A DNA stretch of 64,000 nucleotides from Biscogniauxia marginata (Eukaryota > Ascomycota > Sordariomycetes > Xylariales > Xylariaceae), in contig MU404081.1 of NCBI GenBank assembly GCA_022695795.1, positions 372,001 to 436,000 of the forward strand, given 5' to 3'. Positions 1 to 12,979 of the stretch are shown here, one piece after another (within the stretch, counting starts at the first letter, position 1; each line of letters opens with the position of its first letter). The notes under the pieces are model-generated. The model was not told where the DNA came from. It did not search any database and saw only the letters and a program-made list of their open reading frames with translations. The position numbers were made by a program, and so were the translations under genes.

Positions 1-3000
1 AGGATAAAGAAAACTCGGGTCACAGACCAAGTAGCTATAATAGGGAAAATAGTATATAGCCGGATGCTACCTTCACAGCTGACTGCCTGCACGGGGGGAT
101 AAATATTGAAGTCCTCTCCATATCGATTCGCAACTCACTGTTGTAACGATGTGTCAACAGATTGGGCTGTCCAGTCGTAGTCCTTGGATTCTTGATAAGG
201 ATACGAGATTCTGAAAACCCTTCTCCTAACTGTTGGTGTTGCTATGTCTCTTGGCTAATGCCTGTTACTGTCCACTCCGCAAATAGTTTTAAATCAAAGA
301 CGCATGATACGTTCCCCCAAGCCCTGTCCTGGATGGAAAATGTAACCCTGCAGGAAATGGAATCTGGCCAAGAAAAGGCATTATATTGTGACAATCCAAC
401 TAAGTTATTGAGTCTAGTTAACACACCTAGGCCGAATCACCCAAGAAGAACAGCGGCACCACAACCTTAGGTAGCATCTTTCTCGGTCACGCCACTCGGA
501 ATTTTCAACGAGGACTTGTCATCACTCACCCGATTATCGGCAAATTAAGCCGCGTGGTCTAGCGATCGCTTATGCAAAAACATGGCGACGTGACATTGGC
601 GATCTGTGGGGTTGAAATGAAAATGTGAGTGTGCCTGGGAATGAGACCTCACATCAATATTCTCAGGACCGCTAAGGCTCGCCTCGTCGCCTAACCCTCG
701 CAGCATAACTTCGTACGCGATGGGAGGATGGCGGCAAATCTGGAGAAGCTTGATATTAATTTGCCGTATATCCTAAATGCTAACCACCTTGCATTGCATG
801 GCATTTCATTTCGTTCTAGGGTATTCGTTTCTTTGGCGCCGTTGGTCGTCAAATTTTCTGCTGTCGTCGTTGATGGAGGTATAAAAAAAACCAACTAGAA
901 TGGAATGTTACTTCATCGCGACATGTCGCGGAGATAATCTATATATGCAGGTGCTGATTGCCATTGCGCAATGAGCGGCGTCGCTTTTGCCACACGATAT
1001 TTGACCCCCTGAGGATTCAACTCGCTGGCACATCCCGTCGACAATAGATGGCCCTATATAGTAACTGCTCTCTTAGAGAGCATACATATGAACCACGGCA
1101 AACCTCCCCCGGCCAAGTTGTAGACAGCACTACGTTTTAAAACCAACGGTAGTATTCGTGAGTAACACGAGGAGGAACGTGTCATCAACTTCAAACAAAG
1201 TACACCATAATTACATTCTATTTTCAGGAATATACAACCAACCTCATAAATTAGATAGATAGGTACCTTTATCCTGACAAGCTGCTGATGGGAATTGTGG
1301 TCACATCAGTAGACTCTACTATCAAAACAATATGGCGTGGACGCCTCAATAATCCATTCGCTTCGTAAATATTGCAGACATTAGGATGACAAAGGTGTTG
1401 GTTTAAACCAGCCGAGTCAACGCCGCTATTGTTTCCTGCTTCATCTTCGCATCATGGAATGTTGCTGAGCTGGGATGGATCTAGCTTGTTCGTAGACTCT
1501 TCTGGACTGCTCTCGCAAACACTTTTGTGCCCAATTCATGAATTTTAGGAATGATAAGAAATATGTAGTCTTCGAAACAAACTTCGATGTGCTCTCGGTC
1601 TGTATGCACCTCCCATCTTATATACCTATTGACTTCTATGTGTAATTGATCTTGTTTGTACCTGCCAGACCGACCTACTTATCAAGTACCTACTCAACTA
1701 CCTGTACCTACTCTTGATTTTCTCCTCGAAACTGTGCCAAATCTCAGATGGATTATAGGCACTCTTCTGATAATGCTTCTTGAACACATTCTTCCAACGT
1801 AATTCTTCTAAAATACAAGGTATTACGATTTAGGCCCTCTGGGGGATAAGCGATAACTTCATTGCTGTGTAAAGAGCTATGACTAGAGATATACCAATAG
1901 ACGGCTGGCATCCCTTGAATCATCTGTCATCATGCATAAGTCACCCGAACTTGTGGTAAGGATAATCCCACCAGCATGGACACTGCCTAGGATGCTAGGC
2001 TCCCGTGAGGTCCCCGATGCAGATCACACCGACATCGAAGAAAACACCAAGCTCGGTGATGAACCAGCCGTCGATTCCAGCTTGTTGGATCCACTTCCAC
2101 TTGTTTTTGCATATCGTAGGGAATTTAGATGCCCTCGGCGTATTCGTTCTTGAACAAGTTTCCCGAAATTTTGCCCAACTATCTAGCGACAATTCCCTCC
2201 CCATGTAGATTAAACCGTTAAGACAATCAAATATATATGGCAACGCTTTGATAAAAAGATGATCGCTGGTCCCCGCCAGAACACTCATCAGTGTAATCGC
2301 TGTTCAATTTGTCGACTGCTATCTAGGTTCAAGGAAGTAGAGGTCTAATGTGCTTCACTCCCCTTCATGCACTGCTCGGGCTGTATAGGTGATCATCCCA
2401 TCTATATCGTTCTCAACCGTTCATCAGCAGGTGCCCGCTGCTGACCGGATATGCATAGGACGTGAGGGCAGCATCTAGCTTTGTTAGCATAAGTCAATAC
2501 GGTGGAAATACATTGATCAATATACACACACTACTTAGTTTCAGGTATATCTACTATTCTATCATCTTGAACCATATATCTAGATATAACGATACTTATG
2601 TAGTGTAACACATCTGCAAACCAACGAAAAACAATAAAGACTGAGAATCAACCACATGTTACAATGCCTACGAAATAGCTGCAAGAATGCACAGTTCGGC
2701 TATAGCTATTGTCACGATTCAAGTCCCCTTTACGAATAGGTGATAACGACGATGTCGAGCAAAGAGCTAGTGCTAACAGTAATTTAATAGACGGTCGTTT
2801 TAAACCCCAAAAGGCCTTGTACATCTTGTTTCTATCACTGCGAGCCTCCCTCCAGCAGGAGCCATGATGATTGCAGGCTGCGAAGCTCAAGGCAGCTTCA
2901 GACCTTACATAGTAGACGAATCTCGTTCTATGATCAAACCGGGACAACATGGTAAATATTAATACAGCAAAACATAAGACAAGGTGGAGATTCAGGACTA

Positions 3001-3479
3001 GGCAAAGACTCTTAACTTTAGAGTAGAATCGATGGATCATGGGAGGGAATGGGAAGGAATATAAACAATATAAATTTGATGATTTCTGCCTTGTTGTAAG
3101 GACTTATGGCTGGAACACTCTGGTATTTGTATGAAGCTTTCTCTTATAAACACTATATCAACTCTTATTATACCAAGTCTAGAGGTTCCTGAGATTTACC
3201 CCATTTAAAGTTAAGGTGGATTAAATCAGCAGTATATATCAAAGCGAAATTAGGTAGCGAAGAACAATTTTACAGTGACACCGGTACTTAGTGCTGTGCA
3301 ATACTACAGACAACATCACACGTAATAGTTCCAAGCCACACATTACTATGGTGGCCATTCGTTCATATGTTGATGACCGCAAATAGGGATTCATTAACTA
3401 TAAATCTTTATTCTAAGCTCTTTATTATAGGCTACATAGGTGTGTAACAATTATCTAAGTGCTATTTAGCTAAACATAG
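1..3479. other. gene-poor intergenic DNA
   Basis: No open reading frame here resembles a known family, and none combines a good start codon, splice sites and sustained coding character. Composition is mixed, with scattered short runs such as the CCTA/ACCT-rich stretch around 1660-1720. The longest ATG-initiated frame is 2648-3040 on the minus strand; it has a hydrophobic N-terminus but no recognisable domain, and I do not call it a gene. Confidence 0.5.
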
Positions 3480-3790
3480 TGTCATAAAAGCGACGCCGCT
3501 AATTACATATTATAATTAAAGCTTATATAATCCGCGATATATAGATTTATATAGCTTTTCAGTTTCTAAGTTTAATTATCTCTAATCTTTTAAGAATATT
3601 AATTATTTAAAACATAGTTTAAATATAGAAAGTTATTTAAATAATTATAAAGATTATTAAATAAGTTTAAAACGAATTTAATATTTATTTAATTAATAAA
3701 CTTATATTATTTATTATTATAATAATTATAACAAGAATTTAGTATTAAAGAGAAAAAAATACATTATATAAAATAAACATGAGAACTAAC
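3480..3790. repeat. AT-rich island, probable RIP-degraded repeat
   Basis: The sequence shifts abruptly to about 80 percent A+T with long TTAA/ATAA tracts and almost no G or C outside a few CpG and CpT pairs. That composition matches DNA altered by repeat-induced point mutation in Pezizomycotina. It is shorter and less extreme than the island at 62160-64000. No coding frame survives, so the original element cannot be identified. Confidence 0.6.
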
Positions 3791-6005
3791 ATAGTTTAAT
3801 TAAAGGGTTTATATTATCCATTTGGAAGCTCTTCGTCTGATATTGTGGAGCCTGCGGCTGATTAACTTCATATGATCTGCATTGCATTAACTAGGTTATA
3901 CGTCTGAGAATTAAATCTTACTGAAGACCGTCTAAAGCTCACTTCAGAGTTCTCAAGGCTCCAAATTCACGGTGCTATTTTTGGTACCTCATGATGTCAC
4001 CGAACATAGGATGATCAGCTATATACTGACAATAACAACACGGTACTTGAGTATATCCCCCAAACTAAGGTCTTGAGAACAATCAACGAGTAAATAAGTC
4101 AGTGCTCTCACTCTCAACCAGATCGATGGCGAATTAGGAAAAAACAAATCCATTAGACGTCATACCGAGAGCCGCAGCATTGAGAATGATATACAGTCAT
4201 TTATTGACGTATGATTACTGTTTCATAGCAAATGCCGCCATAGACGTTTGGCACACTCACTAAATTTAGTCGCTACTTCGAAAGGTGGAATAGCTTGCCT
4301 AAAGGCGTATATAAGGGATCAAGGGACTGGCCGTCTGTTCATATTCTACAAATCTTTAAATCTGCGAAATACTTAATACACCTTACCATATACGAGCCAA
4401 CTCCTGAAATAATATTAGTTCCTGCGATAGGTTATTATAAATGAAATGCATATAAAACAAAAATTTCACTAGGATTTTTTAAGTCGCGATACAATTTGTA
4501 TGCAGTTATTTTGCACAAAGCGACCGGAAATCTAGAGGTTTAATAAAAACATTTTGTATCGAGACTTAGATCAATATAATATCATGTAGACAATCGCTGA
4601 TTTATCAGACCAGCCTGATAATAAGTGTGACGACAGCTGGTTGCCGTCTACGATGATGTGGTTCTAGGGAAACCAACAAGTTATCTGTCGCAAGGGGGTG
4701 ACATGTGTGCGAGAGCATCATGAAGAATACACTGTCGGGGCGGTAAAACCGAGGAAGTGCCACCAAGTCGTCCTCCAGGCTAAGCGGTCAAATACTAAGT
4801 CAGGCTCTTATAAGCTGTGGTTTGACGGGGAGGAACAGGAAGAACACTCAAACATTGTTAAATTTTTCGACGACGAGAAGAAGTTCCACAATACCCAATA
4901 ATATTACAGAGGACACGGAAATTGAAGAAGAAAAGGCCCAAAGGACGAGAAAGACACTATGGACCTACTTAGGTACCTGTTAGGCAAATAAGCGGGATAA
5001 TATAATATTCCTAGGAAGTCGAACCACCCCACCAATACAACATGGTAACTAAACCTCCCCTCCTTCCTCCTTCTATTGTTTTGCACATGTCCTTATCTTC
5101 ATAGTTATAACATGAAAGATAGGAAGTAGTTGCTGGCCGGGACTAGGTGGGCATACATACCTGGGTGTTTCTAAAACTAGGAAAATAAAACAGCTAATGT
5201 TTATTTGTTAAAGAATTAAAAGAGGAAACTTGTAAATAGGTGCCTACCTAACAACAATGAATGTAGAAGTTATACATACCTACCTAGGTATACAGTTGTG
5301 TGTTTTAGCTCCTTAGGTATGTATCAATGTAATTCATAAAAGCGGAAATTCCCAGATCTGGAGAAGCTGATACGGCTGTATGGGCTTATCAAATGCATGG
5401 GCCCACTCCAGCCACGGCACTGGTCCCAGTGTAACATCTTGGCGAGCTGCTGAACCTGAACCTCACTGGCTGCTTCAGTGCTGTGACTGCTTCTGCCGCA
5501 CCTCCCAATCAAGCATCATCCACCCTATCGACGCCCTATGTACCTCCTCAATCGCTACGCTACAACCTACCTACCTGCCACTTACTCTGTGCATCTAACC
5601 GAGACCGGTGTCCAAGCCGACTTTTCTGATTTTCAAATATACACATCGCACCTGTATTTTCGGACCCCGACCTATAATCTCGGCGATAAGACCCAAGTTA
5701 AATCCTTGAAAGAGCAAGGACAAGAGATAGAGAAAGAAAGTGAAGACTGTTGCCCAGCATCCTCCGATATAGCCTGGTTGCCGTCCTCACACCAGCTGCA
5801 CCGGCAAGAACAGCGGGCTCCGGCCTGCCTCGAAACCACAACCCATCCTTGACACCGCCGGAGACGATTGCAGGCAACGATCGTGCGTGTCGCGCAAGCC
5901 ATCCCCGTCCGATTCTTCACAAAGTGCGGCCAAGCACTCCCAACCATCTATGCAACCGCCGTTAGTGCTGCAGTCCCAGGTGGGCATTCGGTCGGGACTG
6001 CCACG
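3791..6005. other. intergenic DNA and probable Avo3 leader
   Basis: No supported gene lies here. The stretch contains several copies of an ACCT/AGGT palindrome (AGGTACCT at 4971-4978, TACCTAGGTA at 5281-5290). From about 5500 the + strand becomes C-rich, which fits the 5' leader of the downstream Avo3 gene. The frame of that gene stays open upstream to a TTG at 5868, but no in-frame ATG occurs before 6006. Confidence 0.5.
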
Positions 6006-9000
6006 ATGTTAAGCACCTCGGCGACACAGAACCAGAAGGCCTTGAACACACAATCCTCCACATCCCTGAATCCCTCCATAGCACCGTCGCGAACCAGCCT
6101 CGACCGAGATGGCGGCCTTCAGCCCCCCTCCTCCGCCAATGGATCCCGAAACCTGGCCGCCTCCGCTGTCTCCTTTGCACCGCGGGGCTCGTCTCTCAAC
6201 CCATCTGCCGCCCCTCCAGGCTCCTTCAGCTCCGAGCTACGCAGCCAGATGATGCAATCACGAGCCGGCTCTAGGGCCGATGTCTACACCCTGGAGAAGA
6301 TGGACGAGGACGACGAGTCCACTGCCGAGAATACCCTCAATGCCCTGAAGGACACGCTCAACCGCGAGATGAAGATCAGAGAGGGAAGCGAAAACATGCT
6401 CGAGGCCCTGAATGCTAAGAAGGCAAAACAGACCAAGGAGCAGCGTCACAGGGTCGAAGCCGAACTCAATGCCTCCAACCTAAGAATACGGGAGTTAAGA
6501 CAGAAGATAACCGACGCGCAGAGGACTAAGCCCACGCCTAGTACGCCTACGAGAAACCGAAACGACAGCCAACTACAGAGCAGCGGCTTTCGCTCGCCTG
6601 GGAGCGCATCGAGGAGCGGCATGGGGTCAGATGCTGATGAGCCTACCGAATCTCCAACCTTCGCCCTGGCTGAGATCCTGCAAGCTCTAGAGACCGAGGG
6701 CATGGCGCCAGAGTTCTACGTCGAACGCGCAAATAGTCTTGTTGATCTCTTCAAAAGGCACCCCACGTTGAAGTATGACCTAGTGTGGACCGTTTTCGGC
6801 GATCGCATGCAGGTAATGCTCCTCAGCGGCAGCAGGGAAGTGGTAGCCGCGGGGTACCGCATTCTTCGATATGCTATTTCAGACGTCCCGTCTCTGAAGA
6901 AAATTCGTAGCCTAAATACGGATTTCATGGTCGTTGTCTCCCTTGCTAAAGATCGCAAAGCAGACGTGGAACGCGAGCAGGCCCTTAAATTTGTGCGCGC
7001 CTTTCTGGACGTGAAGGAGGGTGTTCGCGAGGTATCGAGGGCCCTCGTCAGGACTATCGCGGCCGTTTCAGAGCACGCCGATGACAGATTGCGGCCAATA
7101 TGTATTGAGACTCTTGCCGAAATCCTCCTGCGGGATCCGGCGCTGCTCATCGCGTCCGGAGGCCTAGGTCCTCTATCAGAGGCACTCGCTGAGGGCACCT
7201 ACAAGTCACCCGAGTCCATTTCTTCCGTCTTCCTCTTTCTACTGAACGCCCCGCAAACCCGCAAGTTTCTCCGCGCAGGATATGAGTTGGAGGTATTGTT
7301 TACGGCCTTCACTGACGTCTTATTCTCTTACGAGGGCGTGTTGAAACAAAACTCCAAGGCCATTGCCTCGGCGTTGAAATCATGGTCTGGACTAATGTCT
7401 TTGTCGATGTACAATTTCAGGGCCGTCAGATCGCTGATTTCAAGCCTGATGCTTCCAACCCCTGGCATTCGCGATACTATTGTGGACTTACTATACTCGC
7501 TCCTTCGAATCAAGCCCCCAGCATGGGCAACCTCATATCTTGCCGGACGACGTCTAACAACATATGGAAGGGTAGCAACGCTGAAATCGACAACACCTAA
7601 CAAGGGTTCAAATATGTACGAGGACGATAGTGTTGAGCAGAACTTTGTGGAGCACTATACAGCCTTGCTTTTGGCCATCTTCATTAAGGCTGGGATGATG
7701 CCGAACCTACTACAAGTCGCACAGGATACTGACGACCCTACGTTAAAGCGAAAGACCACTCTATTAATTGGCGAGACCCTGAAGCTCGCTAGTCGGATTC
7801 TTCCGCCTTCGTGGAGTAGCGAGCTTCAGCTACTGCCCGAACTCTTCTCAGCCGCCTCCCAATTTAAGGATGAGTCACGCTTCAACGCGACCGGTATTGT
7901 TTATCAAATCAGCAGCGTTAGCCGGACGCTCTACCGATCCTCTCCCACGGGGTTTGCTACCGGCAGCCTGCCATCTAGCAGCACATTAGAAGCTGTGGGT
8001 TCCGTGGAAGATACACCAAAGAACAGCAACTCTATCACTACCGATGATGCCACATTCCGGCAACTTTTGATCGATTCAGGTGTTCTAGGCAGTTCGAACC
8101 CTTTTAAGTGGAATTGGGATGTTACGCTTAGGGTGATAGAAGGTCCGTTGATGAACAGCAAACGCTTAGAGGAAGCTGTCAAGGCATCAAAGTTCATCAA
8201 AAGGATTGTTGGTTTTTATAGGCCTTTCAAGTACAGATTTTCGGAGACGAAGAACACGCGCAATACCCAAAAGTACGTCAGAGTGGGCTGCGCTCTAATT
8301 CACACGCTGTTACAGACTGCGGAGGGGACGAGATATCTCGCCGATAATAAGCTCTTGAGACAGATTGCCGAATGCCTAGCTCAGTGCGATCCGGTAAGAA
8401 ACCCCATGCTGAAGACACCCATCCCTAGCATGTATGCTCACCAACATATATAGACAAGCGGTCTTACTGCGGCATATCCTATGTTCTCAAAGGATCGCCT
8501 CACCGATACGTTGTGTGGAGGCTACTTTCCCATGCTGGGTGTCCTGAGTGGGGATCCCAAGGGCCTGCAAATGCTCGAGAGATGGCGCATATTCAACATG
8601 ATGTACCACATCATCGATTTTAAACAACGGCCAGATCTCATAAAGCTACTATTAGCCAATCTCGATTACAGCCTTCAGGGACATCCTCGCATCATGTTAT
8701 CTAAAGCTTTGACAGCTGGTACGAAGGACATGCGAATCCATGCTACGAACGTATTACGGAAATATGCTATTAGACAGCGGGTCACGCAAACTGGTCAAAT
8801 TGTCTCTGACTCCAAATGGGCCATTCAACTACTAGTCACACAGCTCTACGACCCAGAAGTAGAAGTATGCGCGACTGCGGTCAAGATTCTGGAGAAAGCC
8901 TGCAACAGCAAGCCCTTGCTAGAATATATAGTGGAGTGCCGGCCTGCTCTTGACCACCTTGGCGAGATTGGAGCTCCCCTGCTATTGCGATTCTTGTCGA

Positions 9001-10073
9001 CTTCAATCGGCTATCATTATTTAGATGGGCTAGATTATATTAGCAACGAAATGGACGACTGGTTCCTGGGTCGTAACGACTCTTACGTTAGCCTCATCGA
9101 AGCGAGCCTTGCGCGCTCTTTTGTCGATACCTTCGACGACCAGCCAAGCCGGCTAAGCATGTACGAGGATGACATGGACGGCGACCAGGATAGCCATATT
9201 CCTCCTCATTTCTACCGCGAGCTGACACGTACCAAGGAAGGATGCAAGCTGCTGGAGGACAAAGGGCATTTTGAAGAATTCGCAAGTACTATTCGAGAAT
9301 ACGGGATGCAGTCCGAAGATCCTGAACTCATAACTAAAGTAAAAGGCTGCTTGTGGGCAGTAGGCAACGTCGGCTCGATGGAGCTAGGTGCACCGTTTCT
9401 GGAGTCAACCGACGTCGTTGAGCATATTGTGAAGATTGCCGAATCCCATGATATCATGAGTCTCCGAGGCACTGCATTTTTTGTGTTGGGCTTGATCTCG
9501 AGATCACTACACGGACTCGAGATACTCTCAGAACACGGTTGGGAGTCCAATACCACACCCCTTGGGATTTCTTTGGGGCTGTGCGTTCCCTCCGACCTTT
9601 CCAAATTCTTCTCATTGCAACCATGGAAGCATGAGATTCCAGCATCAATTCAGCTGCCTGACACCCAAAAGACGATCTTGGAGCCCCAACCAACAGATAT
9701 CGAAGAAGAAGAGACGAACCAACGCATATTAGAGCTTATGGTCGATCTGGGCAACATGGTACTCCATAAGAAGGCTAAAGTAGAGTTGCTTCAGTTACGA
9801 CATAGAAGGGTTCCTGGGTTTCGACAGCCTGCCCTGTTTCGCCGTGTCCTATCACTTCTGGAATGCCACCATTACAATCTTTCAAATCGGCACCTTGTGA
9901 TTGAATTATTCGACAAGAGCGTTTTGAGGCACATTGTCTACGGAGACGAGAGCGGTGATGAAGTAGAAGAAAGCAGCTCTGGGGACGAATATCGGGCAGA
10001 CCGACAGAGAAGCATTAGTGATCCTGCTAACTTAGAGAAGACAACCGCTAAAACTTACCAGTCGTCGATATAA
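6006..10073 (+). CDS. AVO3: Rictor/Avo3/Ste16 homologue, TORC2 subunit (Pianissimo family)
   Basis: Scaffold subunit of TOR complex 2, which phosphorylates AGC kinases controlling actin, membrane stress and growth. Two exons, 6006-8393 and 8454-10073, give 1335 residues, within the usual fungal range. The 60-nt intron joins AQCDP to TSGLTAAYPMFS, restoring the continuous Rictor core. Visible parts: a Ser/Pro-rich disordered N-terminus; a charged heptad-like stretch at about residues 105-172 resembling an HR1/REM-1 coiled coil; a Rictor N-terminal helical repeat region (about 215-630); the middle region at about 685-900 including FIKRIVGFYRPF and GGYFPMLGVLSGDPKG; and the RICTOR_V-type block (about 1068-1150) with KGCLWAVGNVGS. 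The tail is acidic and Ser-rich. The start is the first in-frame ATG; an upstream non-ATG frame continues to 5868, so an unseen 5' exon is possible. Family assignment is strong; the exact N-terminus is less sure. Confidence 0.93.
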
Positions 10074-10919
10074 GTAATCCCTAGGAAAGGGAATGCGCGA
10101 CGATTGGATAGACCTGGAAAGGCGGAAGATGGCATCAAGATGCTCACTTCACAAGGGGGCTTGCATAACCTGGTATATAAAGTCAGGCGGAAGGCGTTTG
10201 ATACTGCGATCGAAATATACTACTTCTTTTGATGTAAGCTGGGTCGGAAATTCCACAACGTGGAAAGAACCTTGCCAAGGGAATCGAGGAGTTAAGAGGT
10301 ACCTCCTATCTAGGCGTTTAGGTTTCAGGGGCAATACCAAAAAAAAGCATGTGGAAGGCTGAGAAAATACGACAGATGTTCAGAGGCTCAATGACCTCCC
10401 AAATATACTGGTTTTGCGAAGTTTTGCGGCTTTTAGTGCAATTCTTCGGGATGTGTTCTTAGGTATCGAAGTGATTGCCCTTAGGTGGATTCGTTCGTCT
10501 TCCGATCAACATGAACCTGAAAAATCAGGTACCTAGATCATCTGTTGTCCAGTCCAAAGTATTGGTACATGAAAACTAATGCGGAGGCGTCAAGATTGAG
10601 TTCTACCAGTGACACTGGAAGTATATGTATTGCAGGCTCTCTCGGCTTGTAAGAAGCTGCCCGGTCAATTACCAGAAATTACAATTCAAGGAATATATTC
10701 CACCGTAGCTGTGACATTAATATCGAGGCCATGAATGAGCAGAAGTGACGTTATGAGAAGCTAAGATCTGAAGGAACCCCACTTCGCTTGTAGAGAGAAA
10801 TCGAATTCGCTCATGACCGTACATAATTCTCATCATTTCTAGAAATTTGTCTAACCATTGGTGGATCACCCGGCCGGTTATAACTCAAGGTCAATCAAAA
10901 CGGGTAGCTCGCTAGTAAG
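10074..10919. other. intergenic region between Avo3 and THI20
   Basis: This 846-bp spacer holds the Avo3 3' end and the THI20 promoter. It contains two AGGTACCT palindromes (10297-10304 and 10527-10534). A small hairpin at 10515-10530 has arms ACCTGA and TCAGGT around an AAAA loop. No thiamine pyrophosphate riboswitch core was recognised. Frames on either strand look incidental. Confidence 0.5.
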
Positions 10920-12979
10920 ATGACAACTAAGACGGTCCTAGTTGTCGCAGGCAGCGACTCGTCCGGCGGTGCGTAAGTCAAGACCGCGTGGTTTTATTCT
11001 GTGAATTAAGCCTGTCTTGTGATTCAGATGGGCGCCGCGCCCAGATGCTAATGTGTGCTATGCGTACGAATCAGTGGTCTCGAGGCAGACCAGAAAGTCA
11101 TCGCTGCCCATGGTTGTTACGCCATGACCGCCACTACGGCGCTGACGGCCCAGAATACCACGGGTGTGGAAGGCATACACTATGTCCCCCCAGAGTTTAC
11201 GAGGAAGCAGATCGATGCTGTCTACAAGGATATTCGACCTAGTGTCGTAAAGACTGGTGAGTCGAGAGCCTCCTAAAGGACCTGGCAGGACTTAGGTGAA
11301 TGTATATCTAGGTATGCTGGGGTCTGCCGGTACAATAGAGATGATTGCGCAGGCACTCAAGGATTATCAGGTCGAGACTTTGGTACTAGACCCTGTAAGA
11401 CACCCCCTTTCAAACTGCACGAGAGGTCAAAATAGATTGTTGAACTTCCACAGGTCATGATAGCAACCACTGGTGCCCAACTGTTACCATCCAAGGCTGT
11501 GAATGAGTTGAGAACGCTACTATTGCCTCAGACGTTCATCTTGACCCCGAATATTCCCGAGGCTCGGCTCTTGCTTTCTGATAGCGACAAGGAGTCAATA
11601 GACATCCAGCGCATCGATGACTTAGAGTTGATCGCTCGCCGCATCCAGGAACTAGGACCCAAATGGGTACTCATCAAAGGCGGGCATGTGCCATTCAAGA
11701 AGGACGGCACGATAGCAAATTCACCGGAAGAGAAAGAGATCGTGGTTGATGTCCTCCTCGGAGAAGGCGAGATAACAAGGATCGCAAGCCCGTACCTAGA
11801 TTCGAAAAATACGCACGGCACTGGATGTTCTCTTGCATCTGCTATTGCCTCGAATCTTTCCAGGGGCTTCAGGCCCGTGGAGGCTGTCAAAGCTGCTTGT
11901 CAGTATGTCGAGGCGGGCATCAAGACAGCTCCTGGCTATGGAAAAGGCAACGGCCCTCTCAATCATTTCCACTCGACTTATACATTGCCATTTGCTCCGT
12001 GAGTGAAGTCGTGTGACCTGGGAATTATCGAGCTGACCAAACCAAAGAGGGCGCTTCCTTGAGTATTTGCTGTCACGGCCGGATGTCACGCCTGCGTGGC
12101 ACCGCTTCGTCAACCATCCGTTCGTGCTAGGCCTCGGGAACGGGAGCCTGCCCCTCGAGTCGTTCAAGAACTACCTGGTCCAGGACTATTTGTATCTGGT
12201 TCACTTTGCGAGGGCGAACGCGCTGGCCTCATACAAGGCCAAGAAGATAGACGATATCGAAGCCGTGAGCAGCCGTGAAGCTAGGGGCCCTTTTATTTTA
12301 ACGCTGATCCCGTTCTAGGGGGCGAGGATCGTGTCGCATGTCCACACCGAGATGAAACTCCATCTTGAATACTGTAGAAGCTTTGGCATTTCGAAGGAGG
12401 AGATCGAAGCGACGGAAGAACACCAAGGTAAGTAATCTTCTTCACCTAGTCTCTCTGGGACGAGAATTACGAAGCAGTCTGGACTGATGGGCGAGCAAGC
12501 ATGTACTGCGTACACAAGGTACGTGCTGGATATCGGGCAATCCGAAGACTGGCTCGGCCTACAAGTCGCTATGGCACCCTGCCTCCTCGGCTATGGTGCC
12601 ATCGCGACGCAGCTCCACGGCGACCCAAGGACGAAGATGGAGGGCAACACGTACTGGCCGTGGATCCTGAACTACGTTGGAGACGACTATGTAGAAGCGG
12701 TACAGACAGGGACCGGTAAGAAACCACCAAGGGATAGATTTTGTGCCGAAAATGATCCCCCCAACGTGGAATTTCACTAACGTGTGTATCAATTCCGTTG
12801 CGTCAGGGCTCATGGAGAGGAATGCAGTTCTGCAGTCGCCAACGAGGATAGAGGAGCTCGTCAAGATCTTTATCCATGCGACCAAGGTAGGAGGGATACC
12901 AGGAGTACAAGATCGGATGGTATTGCTAACGCCAAGCTAGATGGAGATTGGGTTCTGGGAGATGTTTCCGTCCGCTTAG
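10920..12979 (+). CDS. THI20: hydroxymethylpyrimidine (phosphate) kinase fused to TenA-type thiaminase II
   Basis: Bifunctional thiamine salvage and biosynthesis protein. The N-terminal ribokinase-fold domain phosphorylates HMP and HMP-P; the C-terminal TenA domain hydrolyses thiamine or its breakdown products. Nine exons: 10920-10972, 11075-11256, 11312-11394, 11454-11998, 12048-12264, 12319-12427, 12500-12715, 12807-12886, 12941-12979. The joined frame is 507 residues, near the yeast Thi20 length. Kinase marks are GSDSSGGAG at residues 11-19 and the anion-hole motif HGTGC at 227-231. TenA begins near residue 289 and carries the probable catalytic Cys424 (APCLLGYG) and Glu502 (GFWEMF). Every junction has GT-AG ends and keeps the family alignment continuous. 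The last exon has only 39 nt but encodes the catalytic Glu. Cytosolic; no signal peptide. Thiamine regulation is likely from the pathway but not visible in the sequence. Confidence 0.95.

Noticed and set aside
5868..6005. N-terminal extension of Avo3 starting at 5868
   Set aside because: The codon at 5868 is TTG and no in-frame ATG occurs before 6006.
10490..11074. TPP riboswitch in the THI20 upstream region or intron 1
   Set aside because: An ACCTGA element is present near 10515 but pairs in a simple hairpin with TCAGGT; the CTGAGA core and matching helices were not found.
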